DNA of 64,000 bases from contig CP129487.1 of assembly GCA_030584025.1 (NCBI GenBank), forward strand, positions 310,001 to 374,000, in the 5' to 3' direction. This DNA is from Cyclobacteriaceae bacterium. GTDB taxonomy: Bacteria > Bacteroidota > Bacteroidia > Cytophagales > Cyclobacteriaceae. The notes beneath the pieces are model-generated. The model was given only the letters and a program-made list of their open reading frames with translations, made no database searches and was not told the origin of the DNA. Positions 8,260 to 18,022 of this stretch are shown in pieces. How positions within the stretch are numbered: the first letter of the stretch is position 1; each line of letters starts with the position of its first letter. The position numbers were made by a program, and so were the translations under genes.

Positions 8260-9204
8260 TTATTTAGATGATAATACCCGTGCACCATCTGAATTAATAC
8301 TTGAAATATAACTGTCGGCCTTAAGGTGTATTTCTTGAAAAGCTGCCTGCATGGCACTTGCAACAGCCTGCGCATTTGCCTCACCTCTGCAGTATGCAAA
8401 AACCGATGGCCCCGAACCGGATATACCACAACCCAATGCACCAGCCTGCAGTGCAACTTGTTTAACGTGATAGTAGCCCGGTATAAAAATAGCGCGAACC
8501 GGTTCAGCTACTACATCTTCCAACGACCGACCGATCAGCTCATAATCTTCTTTCATCAGGCCGGCAATGAGCCCGGCTGTGTTGCCCCATTGTTTTACAG
8601 CATCGCCAAGGGTAAGTGTTTTGCGCAATGCTTGTCGTGCATCACTCGTTTTAATTTCAATGTGTGGATGAATAACCACGGACATTAATTCAGGAGGAGC
8701 TGGTATGTTGATGATGTCTAATGTTTCTTTATCGCGGATCAATACAAAACCACCCAACAGAGCAGGCGCAACATTATCGGCATGGGCCGAACCACAAGCG
8801 ATTCGTTCGGCCTCCATAGCAAAGGGTAGCAATTCTTTTTTAGAGAGCTTATTTCCAGTAGCGTGATTTATAGCCACCAGTGCTGCTACTGCGCTGGCCG
8901 CACTGGAACCCATGCCGCTGCCAAGTGGTAATTTTTTGTGAAGATTAATTTCTGCACCATATGGAAGGTTTGCAGCTTGAAGAAACTGCTGCACGGCAAC
9001 ACCACACGTATTCAGGTGTGCTTCGCGCGGAAGCAAATTATTGTCGCCTGTAATCTTGGTTATCGTAACATTATCGGAATCATTTAACCGAACGTGCACT
9101 TCATCTCCAGGATGATGCAAGGCAAAGCCGAACACATCAAACCCGCACGACACGTTGGCTACGGTTGCGGGAGCAAAGGCTTTTATCCAATTCGTATCCT
9201 TCAT
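8260..9204 (-). CDS. thrB: Homoserine kinase (GHMP family)
   Basis: This 314-residue protein phosphorylates homoserine. The GHMP ATP loop PLGSGMGSSAASAVAAL is complete, an N-terminal APATVANVSCGFDVFGFAL motif matches ThrB, and the C-terminal GCGISGSGPSVFAYC is the third GHMP motif. The start codon overlaps the thrA stop by one base (TAATG), implying translational coupling. Middle gene of thrABC. Confidence 0.95.
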   Translation of the reverse strand: MKDTNWIKAFAPATVANVSCGFDVFGFALHHPGDEVHVRLNDSDNVTITKITGDNNLLPREAHLNTCGVAVQQFLQAANLPYGAEINLHKKLPLGSGMGSSAASAVAALVAINHATGNKLSKKELLPFAMEAERIACGSAHADNVAPALLGGFVLIRDKETLDIINIPAPPELMSVVIHPHIEIKTSDARQALRKTLTLGDAVKQWGNTAGLIAGLMKEDYELIGRSLEDVVAEPVRAIFIPGYYHVKQVALQAGALGCGISGSGPSVFAYCRGEANAQAVASAMQAAFQEIHLKADSYISSINSDGARVLSSK

Positions 9205-11651
9205 TACCGTATATTATTTCCAATTCTAATGATATCAGCAAACACACCGGCTGCTGTAACCTCTGCACCAGCACCAGGCCCGCGGATGACCATGGGTCGT
9301 TCACTGTAGCGAGTGGTGATGAACTGAATGATGTTATCACTTCCCGACAAGGAGTAGAATGCATGATCGTTCCCAACGGCAGCAAGGCCGACCTTGATCT
9401 TGCCATCGTTCAACGATGCCTGGTAGCGGAGTTTTTTCTGTTGGCGCTCCGCTTCCGATCGAAGTTGGTCAAAATAGTCATCTGATGCTTTTAATCGCTC
9501 GAGAAATTCATCCGATGAAAGTTCACCGGTACAATTTTCCGGAACAAGGCTCTCCACTGTTACATCCGATAACTCCAGTTTCAACCCGGTTTCTCGCGCC
9601 AGGATAAGGATTTTACGCGCCACATCCATTCCGCTCAGGTCATCGCGCGGATCGGGCTCGGTATAGCCCAAAGCTTTTGCTTCGGCCACTACATCACTAA
9701 ATCGCTTGCCTGCTGTGAACGATGAAAAGATGTAATTCAATGTGCCGCTCAGCACGGCTTCAATTCGTTGCACGGAATCGCCACTTAACAGTAAATCGTT
9801 TAAGGTGTTGATTACCGGTAGCCCTGCGCATACATTGGTTTCATACAAAAACTGAATGCCATGATCGCGAACGGTTTTGCGAATGGAAGCGTACGAATCG
9901 TAAGCTGCTGAGTTTGCTTTTTTATTGGGTGTTACAATCGCCACATTCTCAGCCAACAATGATTCATAAACAGAGGCCACGGCTTCGCTGGCGGTACAGT
10001 CGATGCATATACTGTTGGGAAGGTTGTAATGAATAATGGTCTCTTTGAACGCTTTCAGGCTAGCTTCATTTCCATGATCGTTAAGTTGTTGTAAAGCGCC
10101 ATCTACTGCAATACCATCTTGATTCAATAGCATTTTGCGACTGTTGGTAAGTCCTACAAGCTTAATTTCAAGATTGTTGAATGTGAGCAGTTTATTGAGT
10201 TGCTGATGGATTTGTTGTATTAATGTTTTTCCGATTAGCCCGGTGCCAATTAAAAATAAGTGGATGGTTTTTGTGTTCGATAGAAAGAAGGCATCGTGCA
10301 GGGCGGATAGAGCTTTTGCTGTATCATTTTTGGAAATAACAGCGGAGATATTTCGCTCCGATGAGCCTTGTGCAATGGCCACCACATTAATCCCATTTTT
10401 CCCCAGGGCAGAAAACATTCTTCCGCTGGTACCGGAATGATGCTTCATACCATCGCCTACCAAGGCAATGATACTCAGATTGTCGTTCAGCTCAATGCCA
10501 TCAATTCGTTTGCTGCTGATCTCATATTCAAATTCCTTCTCAATTGCTTTTTTAGCTTTTCCTGCCTGATGCTTTTCTACAGCAAGACAGATGGAATGTT
10601 CCGATGACGCCTGACTGATCAGGATAACATTTATTTTCTCCTGTGCCAATGCACCGAACAGCCTCATCGAAACACCTACTACACCAACCATGCCACTGCC
10701 CTGTATGTTCAGCAAACAAATGGTATCAATAGATGAAATGCCTTTTATCAATTTTCCATTTGTGCTTTGTGCGCTGATACGCGTTCCGCGACCATTGGGG
10801 TTGAATGTATTTTTTATCCAGATGGGGATGTGATGTGCCATGGCCGGTCGCATAGTAGAAGGGAAAATTACTTTGGCTCCAAAATGGGAGAGCTCCATGG
10901 CTTCTTCGTAACTCAACTCGGGTACCGTGAACGCTTTCTTAACTTGCTTTGGATTGGCTGTAAGTATGCCATCTACATCGGTCCAAATTTCAAGTGATTC
11001 TGCTTTCAACGCACCGGCTACTAGTGCTGCCGTATAATCAGAACCACTTCGACCTAACGTAGTGGTTTCACCTGATTCAGAAGAAGCAATAAAACCGGTA
11101 ACGACTTGGATTTTTTTATGTTGCTTGAAATGATCAACAATGCACTTGTTGGTAATTTCAAAATCAACTTGTGCTGAGCCAAACTGATCGTCTGTACGAA
11201 TGATTTGTCGTGCATCCAGAAATTCAGCATCGATACCTTGTTCGCGCATAGCTTCGCTGATGACGTAAGCACTAATGCGTTCGCCAAAGCTCATGATATA
11301 ATCCAGCGTACGGGGTGTGCGTTCTTTCACCAGGTAAACACCGTGCAGTACATCTTCCAGGGCATTGAATTGAATGGTAACCTGCGCAAGAATTCCACTT
11401 TGTCTGGAGATGCAAATCAGATCGCGTACAGCATTGAGGTGCTGATCGACCAGCTTGGCAAGTTCTGCTTTGTACTCAAGATTGCCGTTCAGCGCCAACT
11501 GACTGCAATGAATGAGTTGATCGGTAACACCGCCAAAGGCTGAGAACACTACGGCCATTTCACCCGGTAGTTTATTTTTTATGATGGCGATCACCTGTTT
11601 AATCCGCTCCGGGGTTCCTACGGATGAACCTCCGAATTTTAAGATGTTCAT
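9204..11651 (-). CDS. thrA: Bifunctional aspartokinase / homoserine dehydrogenase
   Basis: This 815-residue fusion catalyses steps one and three of threonine synthesis. The N-terminal aspartokinase opens with MNILKFGGSSVGTPE and has TLGRSGSDYTAALVA. Two ACT-type regulatory segments follow (around 310-460, e.g. LLNIQGSGMVGVVG and IALVGDGMKHHSG). The homoserine dehydrogenase half starts at HLFLIGTGLIGKTL and has the EAVLSGTLNYIFSSF catalytic block and a conserved Asp/Lys region around GMDVARKILILAR. The length equals E. coli ThrA (820). It lies 95 nt downstream of a Thr/Ile-rich leader peptide gene, which suggests attenuation in addition to threonine feedback. Confidence 0.95.
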   Translation of the reverse strand: MNILKFGGSSVGTPERIKQVIAIIKNKLPGEMAVVFSAFGGVTDQLIHCSQLALNGNLEYKAELAKLVDQHLNAVRDLICISRQSGILAQVTIQFNALEDVLHGVYLVKERTPRTLDYIMSFGERISAYVISEAMREQGIDAEFLDARQIIRTDDQFGSAQVDFEITNKCIVDHFKQHKKIQVVTGFIASSESGETTTLGRSGSDYTAALVAGALKAESLEIWTDVDGILTANPKQVKKAFTVPELSYEEAMELSHFGAKVIFPSTMRPAMAHHIPIWIKNTFNPNGRGTRISAQSTNGKLIKGISSIDTICLLNIQGSGMVGVVGVSMRLFGALAQEKINVILISQASSEHSICLAVEKHQAGKAKKAIEKEFEYEISSKRIDGIELNDNLSIIALVGDGMKHHSGTSGRMFSALGKNGINVVAIAQGSSERNISAVISKNDTAKALSALHDAFFLSNTKTIHLFLIGTGLIGKTLIQQIHQQLNKLLTFNNLEIKLVGLTNSRKMLLNQDGIAVDGALQQLNDHGNEASLKAFKETIIHYNLPNSICIDCTASEAVASVYESLLAENVAIVTPNKKANSAAYDSYASIRKTVRDHGIQFLYETNVCAGLPVINTLNDLLLSGDSVQRIEAVLSGTLNYIFSSFTAGKRFSDVVAEAKALGYTEPDPRDDLSGMDVARKILILARETGLKLELSDVTVESLVPENCTGELSSDEFLERLKASDDYFDQLRSEAERQQKKLRYQASLNDGKIKVGLAAVGNDHAFYSLSGSDNIIQFITTRYSERPMVIRGPGAGAEVTAAGVFADIIRIGNNIR

Positions 11652-11746
11652 AGTACTTTATTTTAAATGCCTTGAGAAATAATCATAAGAGCAGCGCGAC
11701 TCCTGGAGAAGCCCTGACGAATAGGGAATATGGTAGTGATGACGGG

Positions 11747-11827
11747 TTACCCCGTAATAGTAGTATATGTGCAAGCTGTGGCCGTGATGGCTGCCGTGTT
11801 GGTGATAATAGTTGCTTGCGTTAACAT
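11747..11827 (-). CDS. thrL: thr operon leader peptide (26 aa, Thr/Ile-rich)
   Basis: An ATG at 11827 opens a 26-codon frame ending in TAA. It begins MLTQATIITNTAA and ends YTTITG; 10 of 26 residues are Thr and 4 are Ile, the same bias as E. coli ThrL. It lies between ilvA and thrA, reading towards thrA. The stop codon falls inside a small hairpin, ACGGG/CCCGT (11742-11755). Downstream only weak stems (e.g. CCCT/AGGG) and no good T run are seen, so the stop/go hairpin pair cannot be assigned with confidence. Not similar in sequence to the ilv leader. The composition makes chance unlikely. Confidence 0.82.
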   Translation of the reverse strand: MLTQATIITNTAAITATACTYTTITG

Positions 11828-11870
11828 GGTTGTGAAATACTCTGATTTTAGGTTGATAACCAAAAGTTTC

Positions 11871-13121
11871 TTAAATAATGTACTCAAAAAGATTTTCATG
11901 CTGATTAATAGCCGTGAAATTCAGTTGATGTTCGTGCATGCGGGCACGAAGCAGTTCAAAATCCTCCCGCGACTTCACTTCAATGCCCACCAGCGCAGGC
12001 CCTGTTTCCTTATTGTGCTTCTGGATGAATTCAAAACGCACAATATCATCGGTTGGCCCTAGTATGTGGTTTACAAACTCTTTCAGGGCACCTGGGCGTT
12101 GTGCAAACCGGATGATGAAATAATGCTTTAAGCCTTCATACAGGAGTGATCGTTCTTTAATTTCCTGCATGCGGTCGATGTCGTTGTTCCCGCCACTTAC
12201 TATGCACACCACTTTTTTCCCTTCAATTTTATCCTGATACTGTTCCAGTGCGGCAATGCTCAACGCTCCTGCCGGCTCCGCAACAATCGCATCTTCATTG
12301 TAGAGCTGCAGGATAACCGAACTAACCTTGCCTTCGGGGATCAACAGCATTCCGTGGATAAAGTCCTTGATATATGAAAAGGTAATGTTGCCCACTTTCT
12401 TAACCGAAGCGCCATCGACAAAACGCTGTATGGATTCAAGGACAACTGGTTTCCCCATTTTCAAGGCTTCCGTCATGGATGGAGCGCCCTGAGGCTCAAC
12501 ACCAATGATTTTTGTATTGGGAGAAAATGTTTTAAAATAGCTGCCCACGCCTGCACAGAGACCACCGCCACCAATGGGAATAAAAATGTAATCAATACCC
12601 GACAACTCTTCTCCGATTTCAATCCCCATACTGCCCTGGCCTTCAATTATTTTATGATGATCGAACGGGGGTACGAAAACTTTGTTGAATTCTACTGCGT
12701 GCTGAAGCGCATGCTCCTGACATTCGTCAAACGTATCGCCAACCAGCACAATATCAATCTGATTACCACCAAACATTTTAACCTGGTTGATCTTTTGTTT
12801 GGGTGTGATGCTGGGCATGTAGATGGTGCCTTGTATGTTCAGCAGTTTGCACGAAAAGGCTACACCTTGTGCATGATTGCCGGCACTGGCACACACAATA
12901 CCACGGCTTCTTTCTTCTTTCGTTAAACCCTGGATAAGGTTATACGCACCGCGTATTTTGTAAGAGCGCACCACCTGAAGATCTTCACGCTTCAAATAAA
13001 TCTCAGCCTTAAACCGCTCTGAAAGTTTGCGATGAAACTGCAAAGGAGTTTTGAGCACAACGTGTTTGAGTGTTTCGTGTGCCTTAGTAATATCTAAGTA
13101 TGACGCAGTTTTTTCTTTCAT
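11871..13121 (-). CDS. ilvA: Threonine dehydratase, biosynthetic, with one ACT-like regulatory domain
   Basis: This 416-residue enzyme deaminates threonine to 2-oxobutyrate for isoleucine. The PLP lysine is in VRSYKIRGAYNLI, and the glycine loop PIGGGGLCAGVGSYF is typical. From about residue 335 a single ACT-like domain starts (HYFIIRFAQRPGALKEF), where E. coli IlvA (514 aa) has two; this short-regulated form is common in Gram-positives and Bacteroidota. It is the last gene of ilvEDBNCA and ends 43 nt before the thr leader peptide, so the thr promoter or leader must overlap its 3' end or be fed by readthrough. Confidence 0.93.
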   Translation of the reverse strand: MKEKTASYLDITKAHETLKHVVLKTPLQFHRKLSERFKAEIYLKREDLQVVRSYKIRGAYNLIQGLTKEERSRGIVCASAGNHAQGVAFSCKLLNIQGTIYMPSITPKQKINQVKMFGGNQIDIVLVGDTFDECQEHALQHAVEFNKVFVPPFDHHKIIEGQGSMGIEIGEELSGIDYIFIPIGGGGLCAGVGSYFKTFSPNTKIIGVEPQGAPSMTEALKMGKPVVLESIQRFVDGASVKKVGNITFSYIKDFIHGMLLIPEGKVSSVILQLYNEDAIVAEPAGALSIAALEQYQDKIEGKKVVCIVSGGNNDIDRMQEIKERSLLYEGLKHYFIIRFAQRPGALKEFVNHILGPTDDIVRFEFIQKHNKETGPALVGIEVKSREDFELLRARMHEHQLNFTAINQHENLFEYII

Positions 13122-13145
13122 TTTTATTGGACTTTAGACGCAAAT

Positions 13146-13171
13146 AGTAAGACACAAGAATCTATCTTACT
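13146..13171. repeat. ilvC-ilvA gap inverted repeat
   Basis: Perfect 7-nt arms AGTAAGA and TCTTACT enclose 12 nt in the 61-nt gap between ilvC and ilvA. There is no T tract. Another member of the varied small palindromes between genes of this cluster. Confidence 0.5.
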
Positions 13172-13182
13172 ACTTATGCCTA

Positions 13183-14253
13183 CTAATTAATCATACTCTC
13201 CTCCACACCGGCCTTCTCCGGTCTCAACTTACGTACAGCCGCACCTGCCTGCCACAGTTCACTTTCGCGAAGTGCTGCCAACTCCTCTCCAAGTTTTTCA
13301 CGGTAGTCGGGTTTGCTGCACGTATCGATGGTGCGTTTTGCTTCCTTTCCACTGGCCACACTTTCATAGAGTTCTTTGAATACAGGAAGCGTGGCTTCCT
13401 TGAATCGTTTCTTCCAGTCAAGTGCACCGCGCTGCGCTGTGGTGGAGCAGTTGGCATACATCCAATCCATGCCGTTTTCTGCAACCAGCGGCATTAAACT
13501 CTGTGTTAACTCTTCTACCGTTTCGTTGAAAGCTTCGGAAGGCGAGTGTCCTTTCGAACGCAGTACTTCATACTGCGCTTCAAAGATTCCGGCAATGGCG
13601 CCCATGAGGGTGCCGCGCTCACCGGTAAGGTCGGAGTACACTTCTTTTTTAAAATCCGTTTCGAATAGATAACCTGAGCCGACACCAATGCCAAGCGCAA
13701 TTGCTTTTTCACGTGCCTTGCCTGATGCATCCTGATAGATGGCGTAACTGGAGTTGATGCCTTTACCTTGAAGGAATAATCTCCGTACGGATGTGCCTGA
13801 TCCTTTTGGGGCAACCAGAATCACATCCACATCTGAAGGTGGAATAATTCCGGTTTGATCATTAAAAGTGATGCCAAAACCGTGAGAGAAGTATAAGGTT
13901 TTTTCTTTGATGAGATGTGGCTTAATCGTTGGCCATGAAGCGATCTGTCCTGCATCGGAAAGTAAAAATTGCAGAATGGTTCCTTGCTTTGCGGCTTCTT
14001 CAATATCGAAAAGTGTTTCGCCCGGCACCCAGCCGTGTTCCACAGCTTTGTTCCAGGATTTGCTGCCCTTGCGTTGCCCCACAATTACGTTGAATCCATT
14101 GTCGCGTAAATTCAATGCTTGTGCAGGTCCTTGTACCCCGTATCCGAGAATGGCAATGGTTTCGTTGCCCAGAACCTCCAATGCCTTATCCATCGGGAAT
14201 TCTTCGCGGGTTACTACTTCTTCAATTGTTCCTCCAAAATTTATCTTAGCCAT
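13183..14253 (-). CDS. ilvC: Ketol-acid reductoisomerase
   Basis: It isomerises and reduces acetolactate or acetohydroxybutyrate with NAD(P)H and Mg2+. The Rossmann loop AILGYGVQGPAQALNLRD and the following VGQRKGSKSW (cofactor-phosphate loop with Arg/Lys/Ser, favouring NADPH) are clear. Metal ligands lie in YSDLTGERGTLMG and the C-terminal TVEELTQSL. At 356 aa it is class I in organisation but slightly longer than the 330-residue norm, with extensions at both ends. It follows ilvN after a 45-nt gap made of TTATGT/TCATGT-like words (14254-14298). Confidence 0.94.
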   Translation of the reverse strand: MAKINFGGTIEEVVTREEFPMDKALEVLGNETIAILGYGVQGPAQALNLRDNGFNVIVGQRKGSKSWNKAVEHGWVPGETLFDIEEAAKQGTILQFLLSDAGQIASWPTIKPHLIKEKTLYFSHGFGITFNDQTGIIPPSDVDVILVAPKGSGTSVRRLFLQGKGINSSYAIYQDASGKAREKAIALGIGVGSGYLFETDFKKEVYSDLTGERGTLMGAIAGIFEAQYEVLRSKGHSPSEAFNETVEELTQSLMPLVAENGMDWMYANCSTTAQRGALDWKKRFKEATLPVFKELYESVASGKEAKRTIDTCSKPDYREKLGEELAALRESELWQAGAAVRKLRPEKAGVEESMIN

Positions 14254-14298
14254 GTTTAATGTATTTATGTTCGTCTGTGTTCATGTGCTTATGTTTCC

Positions 14299-14592
14299 TC
14301 AAGCTACTTGTTTGCCATTCTTTAAGCTGATTTCGGTGTAAACGGAACTGCCTTCATAGCAAACCGCACTCTCCACTTCAATGAGTTTTTCCAATTGATG
14401 TTTTACCTTTTCAATCATCTCAGGCGTGGTGTGTAGCAGCATGGTTGCACCACCTCTGCGGAAATCATTTTCATCTTCGTGCGCCACCAATCGTTTAATC
14501 CGCACGCGCCTTCTGTTCAAAACATTGATGATCCGGTTCAGGATCGAGAAGTTATTATCTGCAGCAACTTCTATGGTGAAATCCTGTTTCAT
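14299..14592 (-). CDS. ilvN: Acetolactate synthase small (regulatory) subunit, short ACT form
   Basis: A 97-residue single ACT domain: MKQDFTIEVAADNNFSILNRIINVLNRRRVRIKRL is the beta-alpha-beta fold that binds valine in the dimer interface. It is about half the length of typical IlvH (about 160 aa) and nearer to E. coli IlvM/IlvN (87-96 aa). Its start overlaps the ilvB stop by 4 nt (ATGA), so large and small subunits are translationally coupled. The regulatory role is family knowledge; valine sensitivity was not deduced. Confidence 0.88.
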   Translation of the reverse strand: MKQDFTIEVAADNNFSILNRIINVLNRRRVRIKRLVAHEDENDFRRGGATMLLHTTPEMIEKVKHQLEKLIEVESAVCYEGSSVYTEISLKNGKQVA

Positions 14593-16349
14593 GATTTTGT
14601 TGGTTTAGGTGCTTCCAATAATATTTCGCCAACTCCCGCACCGGTGGGTACCATTGGGAAAACATTTTCTTCTTTTTCTACTTGAACATCTAACAGGTAT
14701 GGTCCAGAACATTCAAGCATTTCCTTTAGGGCGTTTCGCAATTCAGGTCGGGCTGAAACTTTTTTAGCAGGAATGCTGTATGCATCTGCTAAGACGGAGA
14801 AGTTTGGATTGTTCAGTTCCGTAAATGAATAACGTTTCTCAAAAAACAATTGCTGCCACTGACGTACCATGCCCAGGAAGTTGTTGTTCAAAATCAGCAA
14901 CTTCACCGGAATGTTGTATTGCATGATGGTGCCCAACTCCTGTACCGTCATTTGAAATCCACCATCGCCAATAACGGCAACCACTTGCTTTTCGGGTTGA
15001 GCTACTTTGGCCCCTACAGCTGCAGGCAATGCAAAGCCCATAGTACCTGCGCCACCTGAAGTCACGTTGGTTCGTGTGTCCTTAAAGGGGTAGTAACGTG
15101 AAGCTACCATCTGGTGTTGGCCGACATCGGTTACAATGATGGCCTCGCCTTTGTTTAATTCCGAAAGTTCACGAATTACTTCACCCATCTTCAGCGAATC
15201 CGATAGCGGATAAAAATCAAACTGAATAACTTTCTCGTGTTCTTTTCGAGCGGCCTCGTGAAATTTTTGAAACCATGCACTGTGTTTTTTCTCTTTGATG
15301 AGCGGAAGCAATGCTTGTAACGCTTCTTTGGCATCCGCATGAACACCCACATCAGCGTTTACAATTTTATTAATCTCTGCCTTATCAATTTCAATATGAA
15401 TGACTTTTGCCTGCTTCGCATATTTCGAAACATTGCCCGTCACCCGATCATCGAACCGCATACCGATGGCAATCAGTACATCGCATTCGTTGGTCAGTAT
15501 GTTTGCTCCATAGTTGCCGTGCATGCCCAAGTACCCGACATAATTCGGGTGATGAACAGGTATGGCGGAAAGTCCGAGTAAAGTAGCCGCCACCGGAATG
15601 TTTGCTTTTTCGGAAAGTGCAATTAATTCCTGCGAAGCGTTGCTTAGTAGCACACCTTGTCCGCAAAGGATGTACGGCCGTTCAGCGTTGTTAATCAGAT
15701 CAGCAGCCTTTTCAAGTTGTGCATGATCGAGCAACGGCTTTGGTGAATAGGTACGGATGTGATGACACGGTTCATATTCGAACTCCTCCATCATTTCAAA
15801 CTGTGCATTCTTGGTAATGTCGATTACCACCGGACCGGGTCTTCCGCTTCGCGCGATGTAAAATGCTTTTGCGACTTGAGATGGAATGTCAGATGCTTTG
15901 CTGATTTGCACATTCCATTTGGTAACCGGAAGGGTGGTGTTGATCACATCCATTTCTTGAAAGGCATCAGTGCCGAGCAAGTGCTCAGCTACCTGACCTG
16001 TGATGCACACCACCGGAGTTGAATCGATCAACGCATCAGCCAAACCAGTAATGAGGTTTGCTGCTCCGGGGCCTGAAGTGGCAATAGCCACACCTGTCTT
16101 TCCGGATACACGCGCGTAACCTTGTGCGGCATGAATGGCACCTTGCTCATGGCGGACTAAGTAATGTTTAAGTTGATCGTGGTAAAAGTGCAGCGCATCA
16201 TATACCGGCATGATGGCACCACCCGGGTAACCGAACAGGGTATCCACACCTTCAGCCACCAGGCAGCGCAGCAACGCTTCCGATCCCGAAATTTTTTTCT
16301 TCGGTTCAGTTGCTAATTTTTCTTTATGCTTCGTCAGTAACGCATCCAT
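14589..16349 (-). CDS. ilvB: Acetolactate synthase large (catalytic) subunit
   Basis: This 586-residue thiamine-diphosphate enzyme condenses pyruvate with pyruvate or 2-oxobutyrate. The N-terminal domain has VDTLFGYPGGAIMPVYDAL and the catalytic Glu in LVRHEQGAIHAAQGYAR. The ThDP-binding motif is GDGGFQMTVQELGT followed by NNNFLGMVRQWQ. The first 20 residues are a charged extension before the conserved SGSEALLRCLV. The start lies 26 nt inside the end of ilvD, a long coupling overlap; a later start is possible but no good Met follows before the domain. Confidence 0.94.
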   Translation of the reverse strand: MDALLTKHKEKLATEPKKKISGSEALLRCLVAEGVDTLFGYPGGAIMPVYDALHFYHDQLKHYLVRHEQGAIHAAQGYARVSGKTGVAIATSGPGAANLITGLADALIDSTPVVCITGQVAEHLLGTDAFQEMDVINTTLPVTKWNVQISKASDIPSQVAKAFYIARSGRPGPVVIDITKNAQFEMMEEFEYEPCHHIRTYSPKPLLDHAQLEKAADLINNAERPYILCGQGVLLSNASQELIALSEKANIPVAATLLGLSAIPVHHPNYVGYLGMHGNYGANILTNECDVLIAIGMRFDDRVTGNVSKYAKQAKVIHIEIDKAEINKIVNADVGVHADAKEALQALLPLIKEKKHSAWFQKFHEAARKEHEKVIQFDFYPLSDSLKMGEVIRELSELNKGEAIIVTDVGQHQMVASRYYPFKDTRTNVTSGGAGTMGFALPAAVGAKVAQPEKQVVAVIGDGGFQMTVQELGTIMQYNIPVKLLILNNNFLGMVRQWQQLFFEKRYSFTELNNPNFSVLADAYSIPAKKVSARPELRNALKEMLECSGPYLLDVQVEKEENVFPMVPTGAGVGEILLEAPKPTKS

Positions 16350-18003
16350 CGGCTGCAGTTTTTACTTGTTTTGCATACTTTAACAGCACTCCGCTTTTCA
16401 CGCGCAGTGTTGGTTGTTTCCAGGCCGCTTTGCGTTTGGCAAGCGTAGCATCATCTACCAATACATTGATTTCATGTTTAATGGCATCGATTTCAATGGC
16501 ATCACCATCTTCAACCAATGCCAAGGTGCCACCATCAAAAGCCTCAGGTGTGATGTGGCCCACTACAAATCCATGCGTGCCACCAGAAAATCTTCCATCG
16601 GTTATCAGCGCCACGCTTTTGCCCAGGCCTGTTCCCATAATGGCTGAAGTTGGTTTTAGCATCTCCGGCATACCGGGCGCACCTTTCGGACCCACGTAAC
16701 GGATCACCACGACATCGCCTTCTTTTACTTTTCCGTTTTGTATGCCATCAATCAGTTCAAACTCGCCATTGAACACGCGTGCTTTTCCTTTGAATGAGTT
16801 TCCTTCTTTTCCACTGATCTTAGCCACCGATCCTTTCTCTGCCAGGTTGCCGTACAAAATCTGAATGTGGCCCGTTGATTTGATCGGTTGTTCTACAGGT
16901 CGTATGACATCCTGTTCATTGAAATTGAGTTTGTGTGCGTGTGCTATATTCTCTTCTACCGTTTTACCGGTAACTGTTATGCAATCGCCATGAAGAAATC
17001 CTTTTTCAAGCAGGTAGTGCATAACGGAGGGTACACCGCCAATGCGGTGTACATCCCCCATCAGGTACTTGCCGCTGGGTTTCAAATTGCCCAGCACCGG
17101 AGTTTTATCAGAGAGGGTTTGAAAGTCTTCTTGTGTGATGGAAATACCAACTGCCTTGGCCATCGCAATGAGGTGCAACACGGCATTCGTGCTTCCGCCA
17201 AGCGCCATCACTATGGTAATGGCATTTTCAAAAGCCTTACGTGTCATGATGTCGCGGGGCTTAAGGTCGAGTTTCAACAGGTTATGAATAGCCTTACCTG
17301 CTTCATGGCACTCTTTCGATTTTTCCTGACTTAAAGCAGGATTGGATGACGAGTAGGGTAGGGCCATGCCCAACGCTTCAATGGCAGAAGCCATGGTATT
17401 GGCCGTGTACATACCACCGCATGCGCCTGCACCCGGGCACGCGTGTTGAATAATGCCTTTATAATCTTCGTCCGATAATTTGTTTGCGAGTTTTTCACCC
17501 AACGCTTCGAATGCAGAAACGATATTTAGTTCTTTTCCTTTCCAGTTTCCACCGGCAATCGTGCCGCCATACACCATAATGGAGGGCCGGTTTAACCTGC
17601 CCATGGCGATGAGTGAACCCGGCATATTTTTATCGCAGCCAACCACTGCTATAAGTCCATCGTAATAATGCGCATGACAAACAGCCTCAATGGAGTCGGC
17701 AATGATTTCGCGACTCACCAGCGAATAGCGCATGCCTTCTGTTCCATTACTGATGCCATCGCTAACACCAATCGTGTTGAATACCAATCCTACCAATTCA
17801 TTATCCCACACGGCCGTTTTCACTTCCTGTGCCAGTTTGTTCAAATGCATGTTGCAGGTGTTGCCATCAAAGCCGGTGCTTACAATCCCCACTTGTGCTT
17901 TGGTGAGGTCGTGCTCCGTCAATCCAATGCCATACAGCATTGCCTGCGATGCGGGCAGCGTTGGGTCTTGTGTGATGGTGCTACTGTATTTGTTTAACGA
18001 CAT
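16324..18003 (-). CDS. ilvD: Dihydroxy-acid dehydratase
   Basis: This 559-residue Fe-S dehydratase makes the branched-chain 2-oxoacids. The cluster cysteines are in FDGNTCNMHL, VVGCDKNMPGSL and CPGAGACGGMYTANTM; the active-site region near the C-terminus reads GRFSGGTHGFVVGHI. The length is normal for the [2Fe-2S] or [4Fe-4S] IlvD families (about 560). It starts 19 nt after the ilvE stop and overlaps ilvB. Confidence 0.95.
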   Translation of the reverse strand: MSLNKYSSTITQDPTLPASQAMLYGIGLTEHDLTKAQVGIVSTGFDGNTCNMHLNKLAQEVKTAVWDNELVGLVFNTIGVSDGISNGTEGMRYSLVSREIIADSIEAVCHAHYYDGLIAVVGCDKNMPGSLIAMGRLNRPSIMVYGGTIAGGNWKGKELNIVSAFEALGEKLANKLSDEDYKGIIQHACPGAGACGGMYTANTMASAIEALGMALPYSSSNPALSQEKSKECHEAGKAIHNLLKLDLKPRDIMTRKAFENAITIVMALGGSTNAVLHLIAMAKAVGISITQEDFQTLSDKTPVLGNLKPSGKYLMGDVHRIGGVPSVMHYLLEKGFLHGDCITVTGKTVEENIAHAHKLNFNEQDVIRPVEQPIKSTGHIQILYGNLAEKGSVAKISGKEGNSFKGKARVFNGEFELIDGIQNGKVKEGDVVVIRYVGPKGAPGMPEMLKPTSAIMGTGLGKSVALITDGRFSGGTHGFVVGHITPEAFDGGTLALVEDGDAIEIDAIKHEINVLVDDATLAKRKAAWKQPTLRVKSGVLLKYAKQVKTAADGCVTDEA

Positions 18004-18022
18004 TATATCTTGCTACTTACGT

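Noticed and set aside
11730..12062. Plus-strand 110-residue frame
   Set aside because: Antisense to thrL and ilvA; hydrophobic Val-rich start is the complement of the Thr codons.
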